The notes: generated by a model not told the origin, from the sequence alone. A stretch of 64,000 bases of DNA from Candidatus Harpocratesius repetitus (GCA_021498095.1 JAIZWK010000001.1:4226768-4290767); one strand, 5' to 3'. Positions 35,934-44,636 are shown, numbered from the stretch's first letter. Program-made: numbers and translations.

Positions 35934-36740
35934 ATGGTATCAACTCAAAATATCAAAAACACAACTGTATATGATTTATACTCCATTATATTAAATAATC
36001 CTTTAATATACATGTTTTGGGGCGATTCTGGAGTTGGGAAAACCACTATTTCATTGCAAATTGCAAAATTCATAATGAAGCGCCAAGATGCAAAAGTTCT
36101 TTATCTTAATACGAAAGAAACTCTTAATTTAAAACTGATTTCCAGATTATTTGGAATCGATACTAACTCTACAGTATTAAATGAAATTGAAATTGAAAAT
36201 ACAAAGAATAGAACAGAAACAACAAAGATAATGGATGGAACCAATAAAAACAATAAAATTAAAGATTTACAATTTTATTATTTCCATTATACTACAGTTA
36301 AATCCCAATATGAGTGTATTACACGCTGGATGCTCCAGATTCAACAATATATTCGGTTATTTGGTAAAAATAATGTGAAATTGATTATTATTGATGAAAT
36401 TACCAGCAGTTATTTGGTTGAAATGCGAAAAGATCAAACAAATGAAAATCTAAATTATAAAATGCTCCTTATCCTGAGCACATTAAAAAAAATAGTAGAA
36501 ACTTATCAGATACCCATTATTTTGTTGAATACATTCACTATTAAGGAAACCCCAGATCTGCAAAAAACCATAGCAGTTCCGCATGGAGGAAAAATTCTTG
36601 ATTTTTGGATAGATTTTGAAATTAAAATGACTCGCGTACCTTTACTGCAGGTAATTAATTTTGAAATAAAGAAAAATCTTCCCAATTTTCCGTTGCTTAA
36701 ATCTTGGAAATGGAAAATAAATTTCGCTGGTTTTCAATAA
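35934..36740 (+). CDS. RadB-like RecA-superfamily ATPase
   Basis: A 268-residue single-core RecA-fold protein: Walker A WGDSGVGKTTISLQ, Walker B VKLIIIDEITSSYL, and a KKIVETYQIPIILLNTFTI strand followed by VPHGGKILDFWIDFEIKM, the recA-like L2/C-terminal strand region. It lacks the N-terminal HhH domain of RadA, as RadB does. An unusual Asn/Lys-rich insert (KNRTETTKIMDGTNKNNKI) lies between the two Walker motifs. RadB is an accessory recombination protein in other archaea; the partner here may be the divergent RuvC-like gene. Confidence 0.75.
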   Translation: MVSTQNIKNTTVYDLYSIILNNPLIYMFWGDSGVGKTTISLQIAKFIMKRQDAKVLYLNTKETLNLKLISRLFGIDTNSTVLNEIEIENTKNRTETTKIMDGTNKNNKIKDLQFYYFHYTTVKSQYECITRWMLQIQQYIRLFGKNNVKLIIIDEITSSYLVEMRKDQTNENLNYKMLLILSTLKKIVETYQIPIILLNTFTIKETPDLQKTIAVPHGGKILDFWIDFEIKMTRVPLLQVINFEIKKNLPNFPLLKSWKWKINFAGFQ

Positions 36741-36807
36741 TTCTAAATGTAGAACATTTAAATTTTCTAATAAAAAAATTAGTTTTCTATATGCTTTAAG
36801 TAGATTT

Positions 36808-38058
36808 TTAAGTGCTTGAATTATTTACTAAGGAGATTTCTTTTAGTATTGCTTTTAATCCGTGAATACTGATATCTGATTTAATTGCATGTGGTTCAAT
36901 ATGTGTTCGTGAGAATTGAAAACCTTTACTAATAATTTTTTCTTCAATTGTTTTCATGCTTGGAACTGAAACTTGAAGAATATCACATATTTTATGGATA
37001 TCATAATATCCTAAAGGTAATTGATTTTCTTCTCTTACAATTTTTAATGTTCGTTCGATTCTGGATTTTGAAGGAATAATATCCTTTGAATTTGCTTCTG
37101 CTTGATTGATACAATTTAAAACAAAAGATTCATCATGAAGATCGCCAATCCATAATGGTCCTCCAAATTTTAAAGAGCATCCACAATTAGGACATTTTTT
37201 AGGGATTTCTAAAATATTAAGACTAAACTTTTCCCGCCAATCACAATTAGAACACCAAACAATATATCCGATATTTTTCAAATTCAATTGAACTGCTTCT
37301 TTTCCTTTTTCAATTTGCACAAAGACACGGATGTAATGATCAAAACTAAGGGATAATAAGGGTTTTATTGCTTTCATCCAAGGATGTGTGCTTTTTGCAA
37401 TATAATAAAGAAGAATCCGCAGACCTACTTCTTTTGAAAATGTAGATCGTAGCGAACTTACATTATATTTTCTTAAACAAGCATCTGGTCGAACACCAAA
37501 AAGCACTGGAGTATCTGTTGCTGTTACACCTAATAATCCTTTTTTTTCGACAGCGCGAATTGCCGATTGAATGAAAATATTGGGTGTCCCAAATGGATCG
37601 ATATCAATAATGCTAAAAAGATCCCTTTTAGCTGTATAATGAGCCATTAGCGGAATACAATCTTGATTCTCAATTTGAATTTTTATAGGGAGATTGTTTA
37701 GTTCAATGTTTTTTTTGATAAGTCCAATTGCTAAAGGATTTATGTCATTAGCGGTAATACTTAACGGTTTTTCTAAGTAATTTGCCAATCTTAATGAACG
37801 AATTCCTGAAGCTGCCATTGTATCCAAAATTTTTAATGTTTTTTCTTCATTCACTAGTTTCCATAAAGTTTGGAATGCACGATAAGCAATTAAGGTGATT
37901 GATCGGTTAATTTCTTGAACTGGATTATAAAAAACGGGCATAGATTTTAATAATGCTTTTCCACCATTTGAATATTCATCAGATGAATAAGAATAAAATC
38001 GTAATCCACCTTCTTCAGCGATAGATATATTAGAATCTAATCCTTTGTTACTGCCCAT
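36808..38058 (-). CDS. trm1: tRNA (guanine26-N2)-dimethyltransferase Trm1
   Basis: A 416-residue SAM-dependent enzyme that forms m2,2G26. Motifs: EEGGLRFYSYSSDE and PVFYNPVQEINRS at the N-terminus, TMAASGIRSLRLANYL (SAM motif I), TANDINPLAIGLIKKNIELN, the catalytic D-P-F-G in IDIDPFGTPNIF, and a zinc ribbon CSNCDWREKF ... CPNCGCSLKFGGPLWIG. The C-terminal winged-helix-like part ends the protein. Full length and intact. Its start lies 11 bases from the end of the upstream Taw2-like gene on the same strand, so the two tRNA enzymes form an operon. Confidence 0.95.
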   Translation of the reverse strand: MGSNKGLDSNISIAEEGGLRFYSYSSDEYSNGGKALLKSMPVFYNPVQEINRSITLIAYRAFQTLWKLVNEEKTLKILDTMAASGIRSLRLANYLEKPLSITANDINPLAIGLIKKNIELNNLPIKIQIENQDCIPLMAHYTAKRDLFSIIDIDPFGTPNIFIQSAIRAVEKKGLLGVTATDTPVLFGVRPDACLRKYNVSSLRSTFSKEVGLRILLYYIAKSTHPWMKAIKPLLSLSFDHYIRVFVQIEKGKEAVQLNLKNIGYIVWCSNCDWREKFSLNILEIPKKCPNCGCSLKFGGPLWIGDLHDESFVLNCINQAEANSKDIIPSKSRIERTLKIVREENQLPLGYYDIHKICDILQVSVPSMKTIEEKIISKGFQFSRTHIEPHAIKSDISIHGLKAILKEISLVNNSST

Positions 38059-38068
38059 TATACTAATA

Positions 38069-38959
38069 TCAATTAATCGTTATTTTAAACGATGTGCAAT
38101 TTTGAGGAATAACAAAAATCTCGACAACTACATGATATTCGTGAGGTTTATAATTTTTCACAATTCTCCGCTCTTTTAGTTCACAAAAATAACCGTATTT
38201 TGAAGTAATAGAAGAGAATTCATCAAATAAACGTGTGGATTCTTTTTTATCTATCCCTTCGTAGATGATTAATGTTCCTTCTGGTTTAACTGCAGATAAG
38301 GCTGCAGGAATAGCATCTGTTGGAGCAGGTAACAACCCCATAATGATTCTATCGGCAAAAATCCCTTCACTCGCAAGTTTTGGTACAATCTCGCGACAAT
38401 CTCCAAAAATTGGTTCGATAATATCTGAAACTTTATTTAATCGGATATTTTCTTGTAGATAATGAAACGCAGTTGGATTCCATTCTATAGAGTATATTTT
38501 TTTCGGACGCCGTGTTTTAGCCATACCTAATGAAAAATAACCAATACCGGTAAACATATCAATTATTATCTCTCCTTTTTGGACTTTTTTTGGAACTCGA
38601 TTTCGTTCAGTAGCATTTCCTTTGGCAAACATTATTTTTGTAAAATCGAATTTATATCGAACATTATTTTCTGTAATAATTACCTCTGTAGATTGGTCTC
38701 CCCATAAATGAACCAATCCTGCAGGTTCTCGGTATTGTCCTTCGATTTCGCCTTTCCGATTCCAAACTGCTTCAACATTTTGTAAAATTTGAGGTATATA
38801 CTCAGCAATTTGTACAGCATATGGTTCGATTTTTGGATGTAATTTTAATATTATGCGATGATTTAAATCTTGAAAACCTCTGGGAACAAAATCCAACAGT
38901 TCTTTAGGAATAATTCCTTTTTCGCTTAATTTTGCTTGAAGTAACTGTTTAAATCGCAT
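38069..38959 (-). CDS. taw2: Taw2-like tRNA(Phe) wyosine aminocarboxypropyltransferase (Trm5 superfamily)
   Basis: About 296 residues from the ATG at 38959 (MRFKQLLQAKLSEKGI). The Rossmann domain has IIDMFTGIGYFSLGMAKTRR (motif I), SIEWNPTAFHYLQENIRLN and FGDCREIVP. Motif IV reads DRIIMGLLPAPTD and not the N-L/P-P of Trm5 methyltransferases; this form is typical of TYW2/Taw2, which transfers the aminocarboxypropyl group of SAM to 4-demethylwyosine at position 37. EYHVVVEIFVI closes the domain. A Trm5 identity is the main alternative. It is the first gene of the unit with Trm1; its 5' end is divergent from the uracil-DNA glycosylase at 71 bases. Confidence 0.8.
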   Translation of the reverse strand: MRFKQLLQAKLSEKGIIPKELLDFVPRGFQDLNHRIILKLHPKIEPYAVQIAEYIPQILQNVEAVWNRKGEIEGQYREPAGLVHLWGDQSTEVIITENNVRYKFDFTKIMFAKGNATERNRVPKKVQKGEIIIDMFTGIGYFSLGMAKTRRPKKIYSIEWNPTAFHYLQENIRLNKVSDIIEPIFGDCREIVPKLASEGIFADRIIMGLLPAPTDAIPAALSAVKPEGTLIIYEGIDKKESTRLFDEFSSITSKYGYFCELKERRIVKNYKPHEYHVVVEIFVIPQNCTSFKITIN

Positions 38960-39030
38960 GAACACCAACTGAGATGGTGAATGCACAAAAAGAGAAAAAA
39001 TTTTTGCTAAAAAATAATTCTTTTTCAATT

Positions 39031-39687
39031 ATGGAAAATTGGAAACGATTAGTCCCGTTTTTTTCTTCTGATACTTATGAGAGAATAGAAAAATTCTTAC
39101 AATTTGAACAAAATCAAGGAAAATCTATACTACCAACACATGATAATATATTCAATGCTTTTAATCTTACTCCTTTTGAGAAGGTTAAGGTTGTGATATT
39201 AGGTCAAGATCCTTACCCTAGTCCTCAGCATGCTCATGGATTGGCATTTTCAATTCCAAAAAGCACGCAAGATATTCCACCAACGTTAAAAAATATCTTC
39301 AAAGAATTAAAATCAGATATTGGAAATGATACACCACATGGTAATCTAGAACATTGGGCACAACAAGGAGTTTTGTTATTAAATACAGCGTTGACGGTTG
39401 AAGAAGGAAAATCGAACTCCCACCAATCAATTGGTTGGAAAATACTTACAAAAGAAGTCCTCACTTTAGTTTCTCAGAAGAAAAAACATTGTGTTTTTAT
39501 ATTATGGGGAAACAATGCACGTAAATATCGAAAAATCCTTACAAATCCTGCGCATTTAATTATCGAAAGCCCCCACCCAAGTCCACTTGCAGCATATCGT
39601 GGATTCTTTGGTTCTAAACCTTTTTCCAAAACAAATACTTACCTAAAAGAAAATGGGTTAATCCCAATCGATTGGAAAATTCTGTAA
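39031..39687 (+). CDS. ung: Family 1 uracil-DNA glycosylase
   Basis: About 218 residues from the ATG at 39031 (MENWKRLVPFF); an ATG at 38974 would add 19 atypical residues. Motif A VILGQDPYPSPQHAHGLAFS holds the catalytic Asp and the Tyr that excludes thymine, LLLNTALTVEEGKSNSH follows with the uracil-selecting Asn, and the minor-groove loop is SPHPSPLAAYRGFFGSKPFS with the catalytic His. All family-1 residues are present; the residue after PY is Pro instead of the common His. Archaea more often use Fe-S family 4/5 enzymes, so a family 1 gene suggests acquisition from bacteria or a viral/eukaryotic source. Confidence 0.93.
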   Translation: MENWKRLVPFFSSDTYERIEKFLQFEQNQGKSILPTHDNIFNAFNLTPFEKVKVVILGQDPYPSPQHAHGLAFSIPKSTQDIPPTLKNIFKELKSDIGNDTPHGNLEHWAQQGVLLLNTALTVEEGKSNSHQSIGWKILTKEVLTLVSQKKKHCVFILWGNNARKYRKILTNPAHLIIESPHPSPLAAYRGFFGSKPFSKTNTYLKENGLIPIDWKIL

Positions 39688-39702
39688 AAAAATAATAAGT
39701 GA

Positions 39703-40119
39703 TCACTCTTCTTGCTGAATTCCATTAATGATTAATTCTTGTTCTGCTTGAAATTCATCTATTGTATTCATTACAATTTGGGTATGCATCATTGCAGGGC
39801 CCCCATCCATTACACTGGTAGTTAAACAAGCTTCCATCAATTCTTCTTGACTGGCGCCCAATTCTAATGCTTTTTTTGCATGATAAACGATACACCATTC
39901 GCAACGTTTCGCTAAAGCAACAGACATCAATATAATTTGCTTTATTTTTGCACTTAAAGCCCCATCTCGATTAGTTGCATGAACATACTTGAGAAAACCT
40001 TTCATTGCAGGTGCGTTAAATTCCCTAAATTGTTGAAACGTACGGGTAGCTTCATCATATATCTCTTTACTGGATTTCAAAAAATTCACCGTTGATATTT
40101 TCGTACTCTGAACAAACAT
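39703..40119 (-). CDS. AhpD/carboxymuconolactone-decarboxylase-like protein
   Basis: A 138-residue all-helical protein with the AhpD-type redox motif C-x-x-C-x3-H in CEWCIVYHAKKALELGAS, preceded by IILMSVALAKR. Such proteins act as disulfide reductases or hydroperoxide reductases. It is the last gene on the minus strand after the sulfur operon, with a 64-base gap to the preceding gene; co-transcription is likely but not certain. A thiol redox role would fit persulfide handling by the TusA/DsrE proteins upstream. Confidence 0.85.
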   Translation of the reverse strand: MFVQSTKISTVNFLKSSKEIYDEATRTFQQFREFNAPAMKGFLKYVHATNRDGALSAKIKQIILMSVALAKRCEWCIVYHAKKALELGASQEELMEACLTTSVMDGGPAMMHTQIVMNTIDEFQAEQELIINGIQQEE

Positions 40120-40183
40120 AAATATAATTTAAAATTTCTGCCTAATTATTTCAAGGGTGAATACCAAAACAACAGAAATGTCT

Positions 40184-40618
40184 TTATTTAAACAATTTGA
40201 AATACTGATGATACTCTTTCAACACTTTTTCTTTTAAGTTTATTAAAATTTGATTTGCAATGTCGCGATTGAGGTTGAATTCCACTTGTTCTCCTTGATC
40301 AAAGGAGATTCCACCGAGAATTCGTGTCCCGAGTTCACATTCAAAACAGGCATTTTTAGTGAGATCAAATTTCTCTAAAAATAAAGAAAATCTATTTCCA
40401 AAAAATAATGCGTAAATTGGTTCAAACTTGTGAACCATGTATAAATATTCATGTGAAATCCCCACAAGAGAAAAAAGAATGTAGTATCGCTGATTGTGGG
40501 AAAAAATTTGCTGGATTTTATCGATTGATACTAAATTTGTAATAATTATCCCTTCCTTTGAGAACAAAATTAATTTGTTATTGATTGAAGAAAAAAGCTG
40601 AAAGATTGAATATATCAT
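40184..40618 (-). CDS. Unrecognised small protein of the sulfur operon
   Basis: A 144-residue protein I do not recognise. It begins with IFQLFSSINNKLILFSKEGI, has alternating hydrophobic strands and carries C-x-E-C in NACFECELGTRILGG, the only Cys pair. The pattern is compatible with a small alpha/beta domain. Its ATG overlaps the stop of the degenerate TusA gene (ATGA), which indicates translational coupling and a shared task with the TusA/DsrE/YedE genes. No membrane segment is evident. Confidence 0.6.
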   Translation of the reverse strand: MIYSIFQLFSSINNKLILFSKEGIIITNLVSIDKIQQIFSHNQRYYILFSLVGISHEYLYMVHKFEPIYALFFGNRFSLFLEKFDLTKNACFECELGTRILGGISFDQGEQVEFNLNRDIANQILINLKEKVLKEYHQYFKLFK

Positions 40619-40857
40619 TCATGTATGATCATTATGTGAAATAGATTAGAATTTATTTGGTTTGATTGAATTTTAAAACGATTTTTAGAAAAAGGTTTTT
40701 GAATATTGGCTAATTGTTCCCTGGTAGAATAGAATTCAATATAATCGCCCGATTTCAGCTTTTTTGTGAGAATTTTCAGTTTAATCATGAGATTTGTGCA
40801 GGTTAAATTGCTATAATCATCGATTTGAGTTTCAACAACCATATTTTTTTCTCCCAT
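40615..40857 (-). CDS. Degenerate TusA-like protein
   Basis: An 80-residue protein with the TusA/SirA beta-alpha-beta layout: DDYSNLTCTNLMIKLKIL corresponds to the family stretch D-x-x-G-x-x-C-P-x-P-x-x-x-x-K, and SGDYIEFYSTREQLANI follows as the second strand. The Cys is kept but the following Pro residues are lost (CTNL instead of CPxP). Whether it still carries a persulfide is doubtful. It lies 34 bases after the triple DsrE-like gene, and its stop overlaps the start of the next gene. Confidence 0.6.
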   Translation of the reverse strand: MGEKNMVVETQIDDYSNLTCTNLMIKLKILTKKLKSGDYIEFYSTREQLANIQKPFSKNRFKIQSNQINSNLFHIMIIHE

Positions 40858-40891
40858 GTAATCAAGTATTTAGATTAATTCTTATAATTTG

Positions 40892-42157
40892 TCAGAAAAA
40901 AAAAATACGCATACCAAGATGAATTTGATTATAATTATCAGATATAGAAAAGATTTCATGCAGATTATTATCATTTAATATTTGAACACCTGGCAAACCA
41001 TCAATACAGCCAATACCTTCGATATTTTCTCTAATGTTAGATGTACTAATTAAATTAGAATTTAAATCGGCATAATATTTTAAATTCTCCATATCATAGG
41101 TCGCTTCAATAATTTCTTTAATATTAAAAACAGGTTCATGGAAATCCTTATCTGTAAGAGTACTTCCAATAAATGTAAAAAGACCTTTATCTTGAAATAG
41201 CACCTTTGTTAAAATTCCATTATTTGCACATGCAATGGCAAAAGATATACCACCAAATGCCCATTCAGAATGGTATGGAGAATTAGAAATCACAATTAAA
41301 AGGGAGTATGATCCATCGAATGTGAATGTTTTGGAGTTTGATTTCAATATTGAAAAATAAATCATTCCAGAATTAGCAGAGAAAATAGGAAAGAGATGCT
41401 TAAACCTCTCAATTATTTCATTTAAATTAATAATTTCTACAGAATCAATCACATTGATAGGTGAGTAGAATCCATCAGAATTCATCATACAATATCCTCG
41501 AGCTATTGCACACCGAGAACATCCCATAATTTTTAGAAAAATTTCATCACTATTTGAATATTTAGAGAGTTTTGTCAAAAGGTTTCCTATATTTTCAAAT
41601 TCTGAAGGATTTTGGTTGGAATGAAACATATGTAAGCCATCCAAATAAGCATATAACTCAGTATTTTTGTTCATATTAGCTGCAGCTTTTAGAAATCGAG
41701 TGCAATAGACAGATGAGCGGCTCATATATGGTCCTTCCAATTGAAAAAAACCGATGTTATGAAGAATTTTGGATAATTTGCTTGTTTCATAATTTAAAAA
41801 GGAGTAATTCTGAGAAATAAGATGATCCCAGAAATCATAAGGAGAATCCCCAATTACATCAATATTTTCAAAAAATTCATTGGACTCATTAGTATTATAT
41901 ATTTTTCTAAAATCCAATCCACGTAATTGAGATTCCCATCCATCAAGCACCCAGAATATTAAATTATTTTTGTTTTTCTGAAATTTCTTTATAATATCTA
42001 TGATTTCTGGGTTGAAAAAAGAAAAGAGTGCTTCACCTGTAATATAAAAATGCAATTCTAACTTATCTTTTAATTGATTTTCATTTGTCAAGGAAAGAAT
42101 TAATTTCATTCTAACAAGAGATATGTAATCAGAAAATAAAAAAAATAAATTCGGCAT
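40892..42157 (-). CDS. Fused protein with three DsrE/F-like domains
   Basis: A 421-residue soluble protein. Domain 1 (about 1-90) has the DsrE-like pattern KDKLELHFYITGEALFSFF and VLDGWESQLRGLDF, where the usual Cys-containing loop lacks Cys. Domain 2 (about 130-225) has TELYAYLDGLHMFHSN and LKIMGCSRCAIARGYCM, which keeps the C-x-x-C-x3-RG active loop. Domain 3 (about 275-370) resembles DsrF/TusC: LLIVISNSPYHSEWAFGG, ISFAIACANNGILTKVLFQD. DsrEFH/TusBCD proteins pass persulfide sulfur to TusA. A single polypeptide with three such units could replace the multi-subunit relay; this is inference. It follows the true TusA gene by 47 bases. Confidence 0.65.
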   Translation of the reverse strand: MPNLFFLFSDYISLVRMKLILSLTNENQLKDKLELHFYITGEALFSFFNPEIIDIIKKFQKNKNNLIFWVLDGWESQLRGLDFRKIYNTNESNEFFENIDVIGDSPYDFWDHLISQNYSFLNYETSKLSKILHNIGFFQLEGPYMSRSSVYCTRFLKAAANMNKNTELYAYLDGLHMFHSNQNPSEFENIGNLLTKLSKYSNSDEIFLKIMGCSRCAIARGYCMMNSDGFYSPINVIDSVEIINLNEIIERFKHLFPIFSANSGMIYFSILKSNSKTFTFDGSYSLLIVISNSPYHSEWAFGGISFAIACANNGILTKVLFQDKGLFTFIGSTLTDKDFHEPVFNIKEIIEATYDMENLKYYADLNSNLISTSNIRENIEGIGCIDGLPGVQILNDNNLHEIFSISDNYNQIHLGMRIFFF

Positions 42158-42204
42158 ATTTATTCCTCCAAAGAGACATTTTAATAAAAAAGAGAATAAG
42201 AATG

Positions 42205-42432
42205 TTATTTCTTTTCAATAGTTAATTCCCACAAACCAGGTTCTAACTTCTTTAATTTGACAGGATATTTCGCTTTCTTCATAGCTCGAGGAATAGTTTT
42301 AGTTGCAGCAGGCGGATGGTCACATTTCACAATGAGAAAATCACCTGCAGAAATTTCTTCTAATTTTTGCTTAACAATTAAAAGGCAAAATGGACATACT
42401 TTTCCAGTAATATCTAATTCATGATTTGTCAT
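42205..42432 (-). CDS. tusA: TusA-family sulfur carrier
   Basis: A 75-residue protein matching TusA/SirA/YedF: LDITGKVCPFCLLIVKQKLE holds the persulfide-carrying Cys in the G-x-x-C-P motif, and SAGDFLIVKCDHPPAATKTI follows. The second Pro of the family CPxP is Cys, giving CPFC, a possible second thiol. It sits between the two YeeE/YedE channel genes and the DsrE fusion, the arrangement expected for uptake and relay of thiosulfate-type sulfur or, in YedE-YedF pairs, of selenium. Confidence 0.9.
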   Translation of the reverse strand: MTNHELDITGKVCPFCLLIVKQKLEEISAGDFLIVKCDHPPAATKTIPRAMKKAKYPVKLKKLEPGLWELTIEKK

Positions 42433-42490
42433 ATATATGCTTCAACTCCTATTGTATTTTAACACTTGTAATATAAAAAATAAAAAAAAC

Positions 42491-42997
42491 TTAAAAAAGA
42501 GAAACAACCCAACTGGCAATGAATAAATGAAACAATACTGCTCCGACCATCATGCCTAAGATGAAGAAAAGAGATTTGACATTACCTTCAAATCCCATGA
42601 CAATTTGCCTCAGAGGACATCCTCCTAACATAACACCCAATAATCCCATTCCAAAACCACCAATAATTGCTAAAATTATATACGCCCAGTTTTCTAATCC
42701 TCCAGGTGCTCCTGGAATTGGAGTAAAAAAACCTTTTTCAGCAGCCCAATAGAAATTAGGAAATGCAGTTCCAATAATCAGCGAAAAGATGAAATAACTT
42801 ACGAAAGCAGAAGCAATTAATGCTAAATAACCAAAAAATAGTCTGGTCTGCTTAAACAAAAATAAATCCCTCATTCCACCAATGGAGCAGAAGCCAGATT
42901 GCTGTGCAAAATAACCAATGATAACACCTAATATAAGAGTCAAGATTGGAACTAAAATCAATACTGCAGTCCCTGTGAAAACACTTTGTAACATCAT
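42491..42997 (-). CDS. YeeE/YedE-family sulfur (or selenium) transport protein, half 2
   Basis: A 168-residue membrane protein with about four or five segments. It carries the YeeE/YedE hallmark Cys motifs: GYFAQQSGFCSIGGMRD and GVMLGGCPLRQIVMGFEGN. Bacterial YeeE imports thiosulfate through relayed Cys residues in a protein twice this size, so this and the preceding gene are the two halves of one transporter. Its ATG overlaps the stop of the preceding gene (TAATG), indicating coupled translation. Confidence 0.87.
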   Translation of the reverse strand: MMLQSVFTGTAVLILVPILTLILGVIIGYFAQQSGFCSIGGMRDLFLFKQTRLFFGYLALIASAFVSYFIFSLIIGTAFPNFYWAAEKGFFTPIPGAPGGLENWAYIILAIIGGFGMGLLGVMLGGCPLRQIVMGFEGNVKSLFFILGMMVGAVLFHLFIASWVVSLF

Positions 42998-43530
42998 TAT
43001 TTTGCTTCCTCCTCAATTTGTTTTTTCATTTGAAACAAGACAATTCGGGTTCCTACAAAAACACCCAAAGCTATCGCTAAAATACCTATAAATGCAAGCA
43101 TATCTCCATATGCAAATCTTAAAGCGGCTCGGTAGGGACATCCTCCAAGAAGAAGAGCAAATATCAAAACAAAGATTCCACCAAGGAAATATAATAATGC
43201 CCCTTTAAAGTTTGCCTTTTTTATACGGAATTCTTTATTATTTTTAGCAGCTATAAGTGCTCCGATCATCACACCGATAATACTTAAAGCCGGTGCAAAT
43301 GCAGCTGCAGAAAAAGGTGCAACAACCAATGATGTTCCAAAGATTGAATTGATTAAATCATCCACCATATCTCGAGTGTGACATGCAACGCAAAAACCGT
43401 ATGCTTCAGGACCTCCAGCTGAATATAGAAGAGATTGTAACAATGCAGCTAAAAAACCAATAATCACCCCTAAAAATATCGGCGAGCGAACCATTTTAAT
43501 TAAATTTTTAGACTTGGATTCATCTTCCAT
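42997..43530 (-). CDS. YeeE/YedE-family sulfur (or selenium) transport protein, half 1
   Basis: About 177 residues from ATG 43530, which is preceded by GAGG at six bases; a TTG four codons upstream is less likely. Membrane segments include IFLGVIIGFLAALLQSLLYS and FVLIFALLLGGCPYRAALRF, the latter with the conserved G-G-C-P motif. A second Cys pair lies in GFCVACHTRDM, resembling a periplasmic gate or a heme-like C-x-x-C-H. It is the first gene of the minus-strand sulfur operon, 150 bases from the divergent LysR start. Confidence 0.87.
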   Translation of the reverse strand: MEDESKSKNLIKMVRSPIFLGVIIGFLAALLQSLLYSAGGPEAYGFCVACHTRDMVDDLINSIFGTSLVVAPFSAAAFAPALSIIGVMIGALIAAKNNKEFRIKKANFKGALLYFLGGIFVLIFALLLGGCPYRAALRFAYGDMLAFIGILAIALGVFVGTRIVLFQMKKQIEEEAK

Positions 43531-43682
43531 ATCATTCCTCAATATTTTATCCTATAAAAAATTAGATATCAAACGAAATGAACCTATAGAATGTTTTAAT
43601 AGATAGAAAAAAAACAACGTACTATGAAAAAAATTAATAAATATATGAAAAATTTTTATAGTAATTGTAAACACTAAAAATT

Positions 43683-44636
43683 ATGAGTTCTTCACCTTCC
43701 TTATTAAATTCAATTCGATCTCTTCGAATTGAACACTTTTTAACACTAAATGAACTCATCAAAACGAGATCTTTTTCCCAAACTGCAAGAAATTTAGGTA
43801 TCACACAAGGTGCAATTTCCCATAGATTGAAAGATTTAGAGCATGCACTTGGAAATTTAGAATTATTAACCCGTACTTCCAGATATCTTAGCATTAATCC
43901 TGAGGGATTAATAGTGAAAAAATTTTCAGAAAAACTTGAAGAACAACTTTTAGAATTGCAGTTAAAAATTCAAGAAGCAAATAAAACACCCCAAATTAAT
44001 ATTACAATCGCCTCTTCTTCCATTCCTGGAGAATATCTTCTTCCTAAATTATTTATGCATTTTCAGAATAAATATCCAAATCTGATTTTTCAAATTCATA
44101 TTTCTAATACAAAATGTTCTATTAGCGAGCTTTTGAATGGCAAAACAAATTTTTGTGCAGTAGGAAATTTGGATCATGTTAATCTTTCAGAAATAGATTA
44201 TAAAGAAATCGGACAAGATAAAATTCTAATTATTGCTAAAAAAAATCATCCTATTTTCAGTTCATTACAAAAAATAAAAAATAAAATCGATTATCCTCAA
44301 GTTTTTTCTCATTTGCTGAAGTATCCGTGGGTACTCCGAGAATTGGGCTCTGCCACTCGTGAAATCTTTTTTCGAGAATTCAAGTATAGTTCTAAAATTC
44401 AGGTAGGATTGGAACTTCACAATAATACAGCCATCATTCATGCAGTGGAAAATAGTAATGCATTATCTGCTATAAGCAGCTTTGCACTTGAATCGTTAGG
44501 TAGAGAAGCAAATGTTCAACCAGTTAGACATATAGCACTAAAGAAAATTCAAAGGAATCTATATATTGTAAAAAAGAAGGAAAAAAGATTGAATCCACAT
44601 GAAAAAGATTTTTGGAATTTCACCAGTACCTTTTAA
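43683..44636 (+). CDS. LysR-family transcriptional regulator
   Basis: A 317-residue regulator. Residues 15-75 form the winged helix-turn-helix (LRIEHFLTLNELIKTRSFSQ, GITQGAISHRLKDLEHALG), and a linker helix precedes a two-lobe substrate-binding domain (ITIASSSIPGEYLLPKLF, ILIIAKKNHPIFSS, WVLRELGSATREIF). S-x-x-P-G-E-Y-L-L-P is typical of the CysL/CbbR group. It is divergent from the YeeE/YedE-TusA-DsrE operon, the classical position of a LysR regulator, so control of that operon by a sulfur metabolite is inferred. The stop overlaps the convergent nadB gene by 17 bases. LysR proteins are uncommon in archaea. Confidence 0.92.
   Translation: MSSSPSLLNSIRSLRIEHFLTLNELIKTRSFSQTARNLGITQGAISHRLKDLEHALGNLELLTRTSRYLSINPEGLIVKKFSEKLEEQLLELQLKIQEANKTPQINITIASSSIPGEYLLPKLFMHFQNKYPNLIFQIHISNTKCSISELLNGKTNFCAVGNLDHVNLSEIDYKEIGQDKILIIAKKNHPIFSSLQKIKNKIDYPQVFSHLLKYPWVLRELGSATREIFFREFKYSSKIQVGLELHNNTAIIHAVENSNALSAISSFALESLGREANVQPVRHIALKKIQRNLYIVKKKEKRLNPHEKDFWNFTSTF

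Noticed and set aside
43330..43400. C-x-x-C-H in the first YeeE/YedE half read as a cytochrome c heme site
   Set aside because: A single site in a YeeE-type membrane protein is better explained as conserved transport cysteines; no cytochrome maturation gene is visible.
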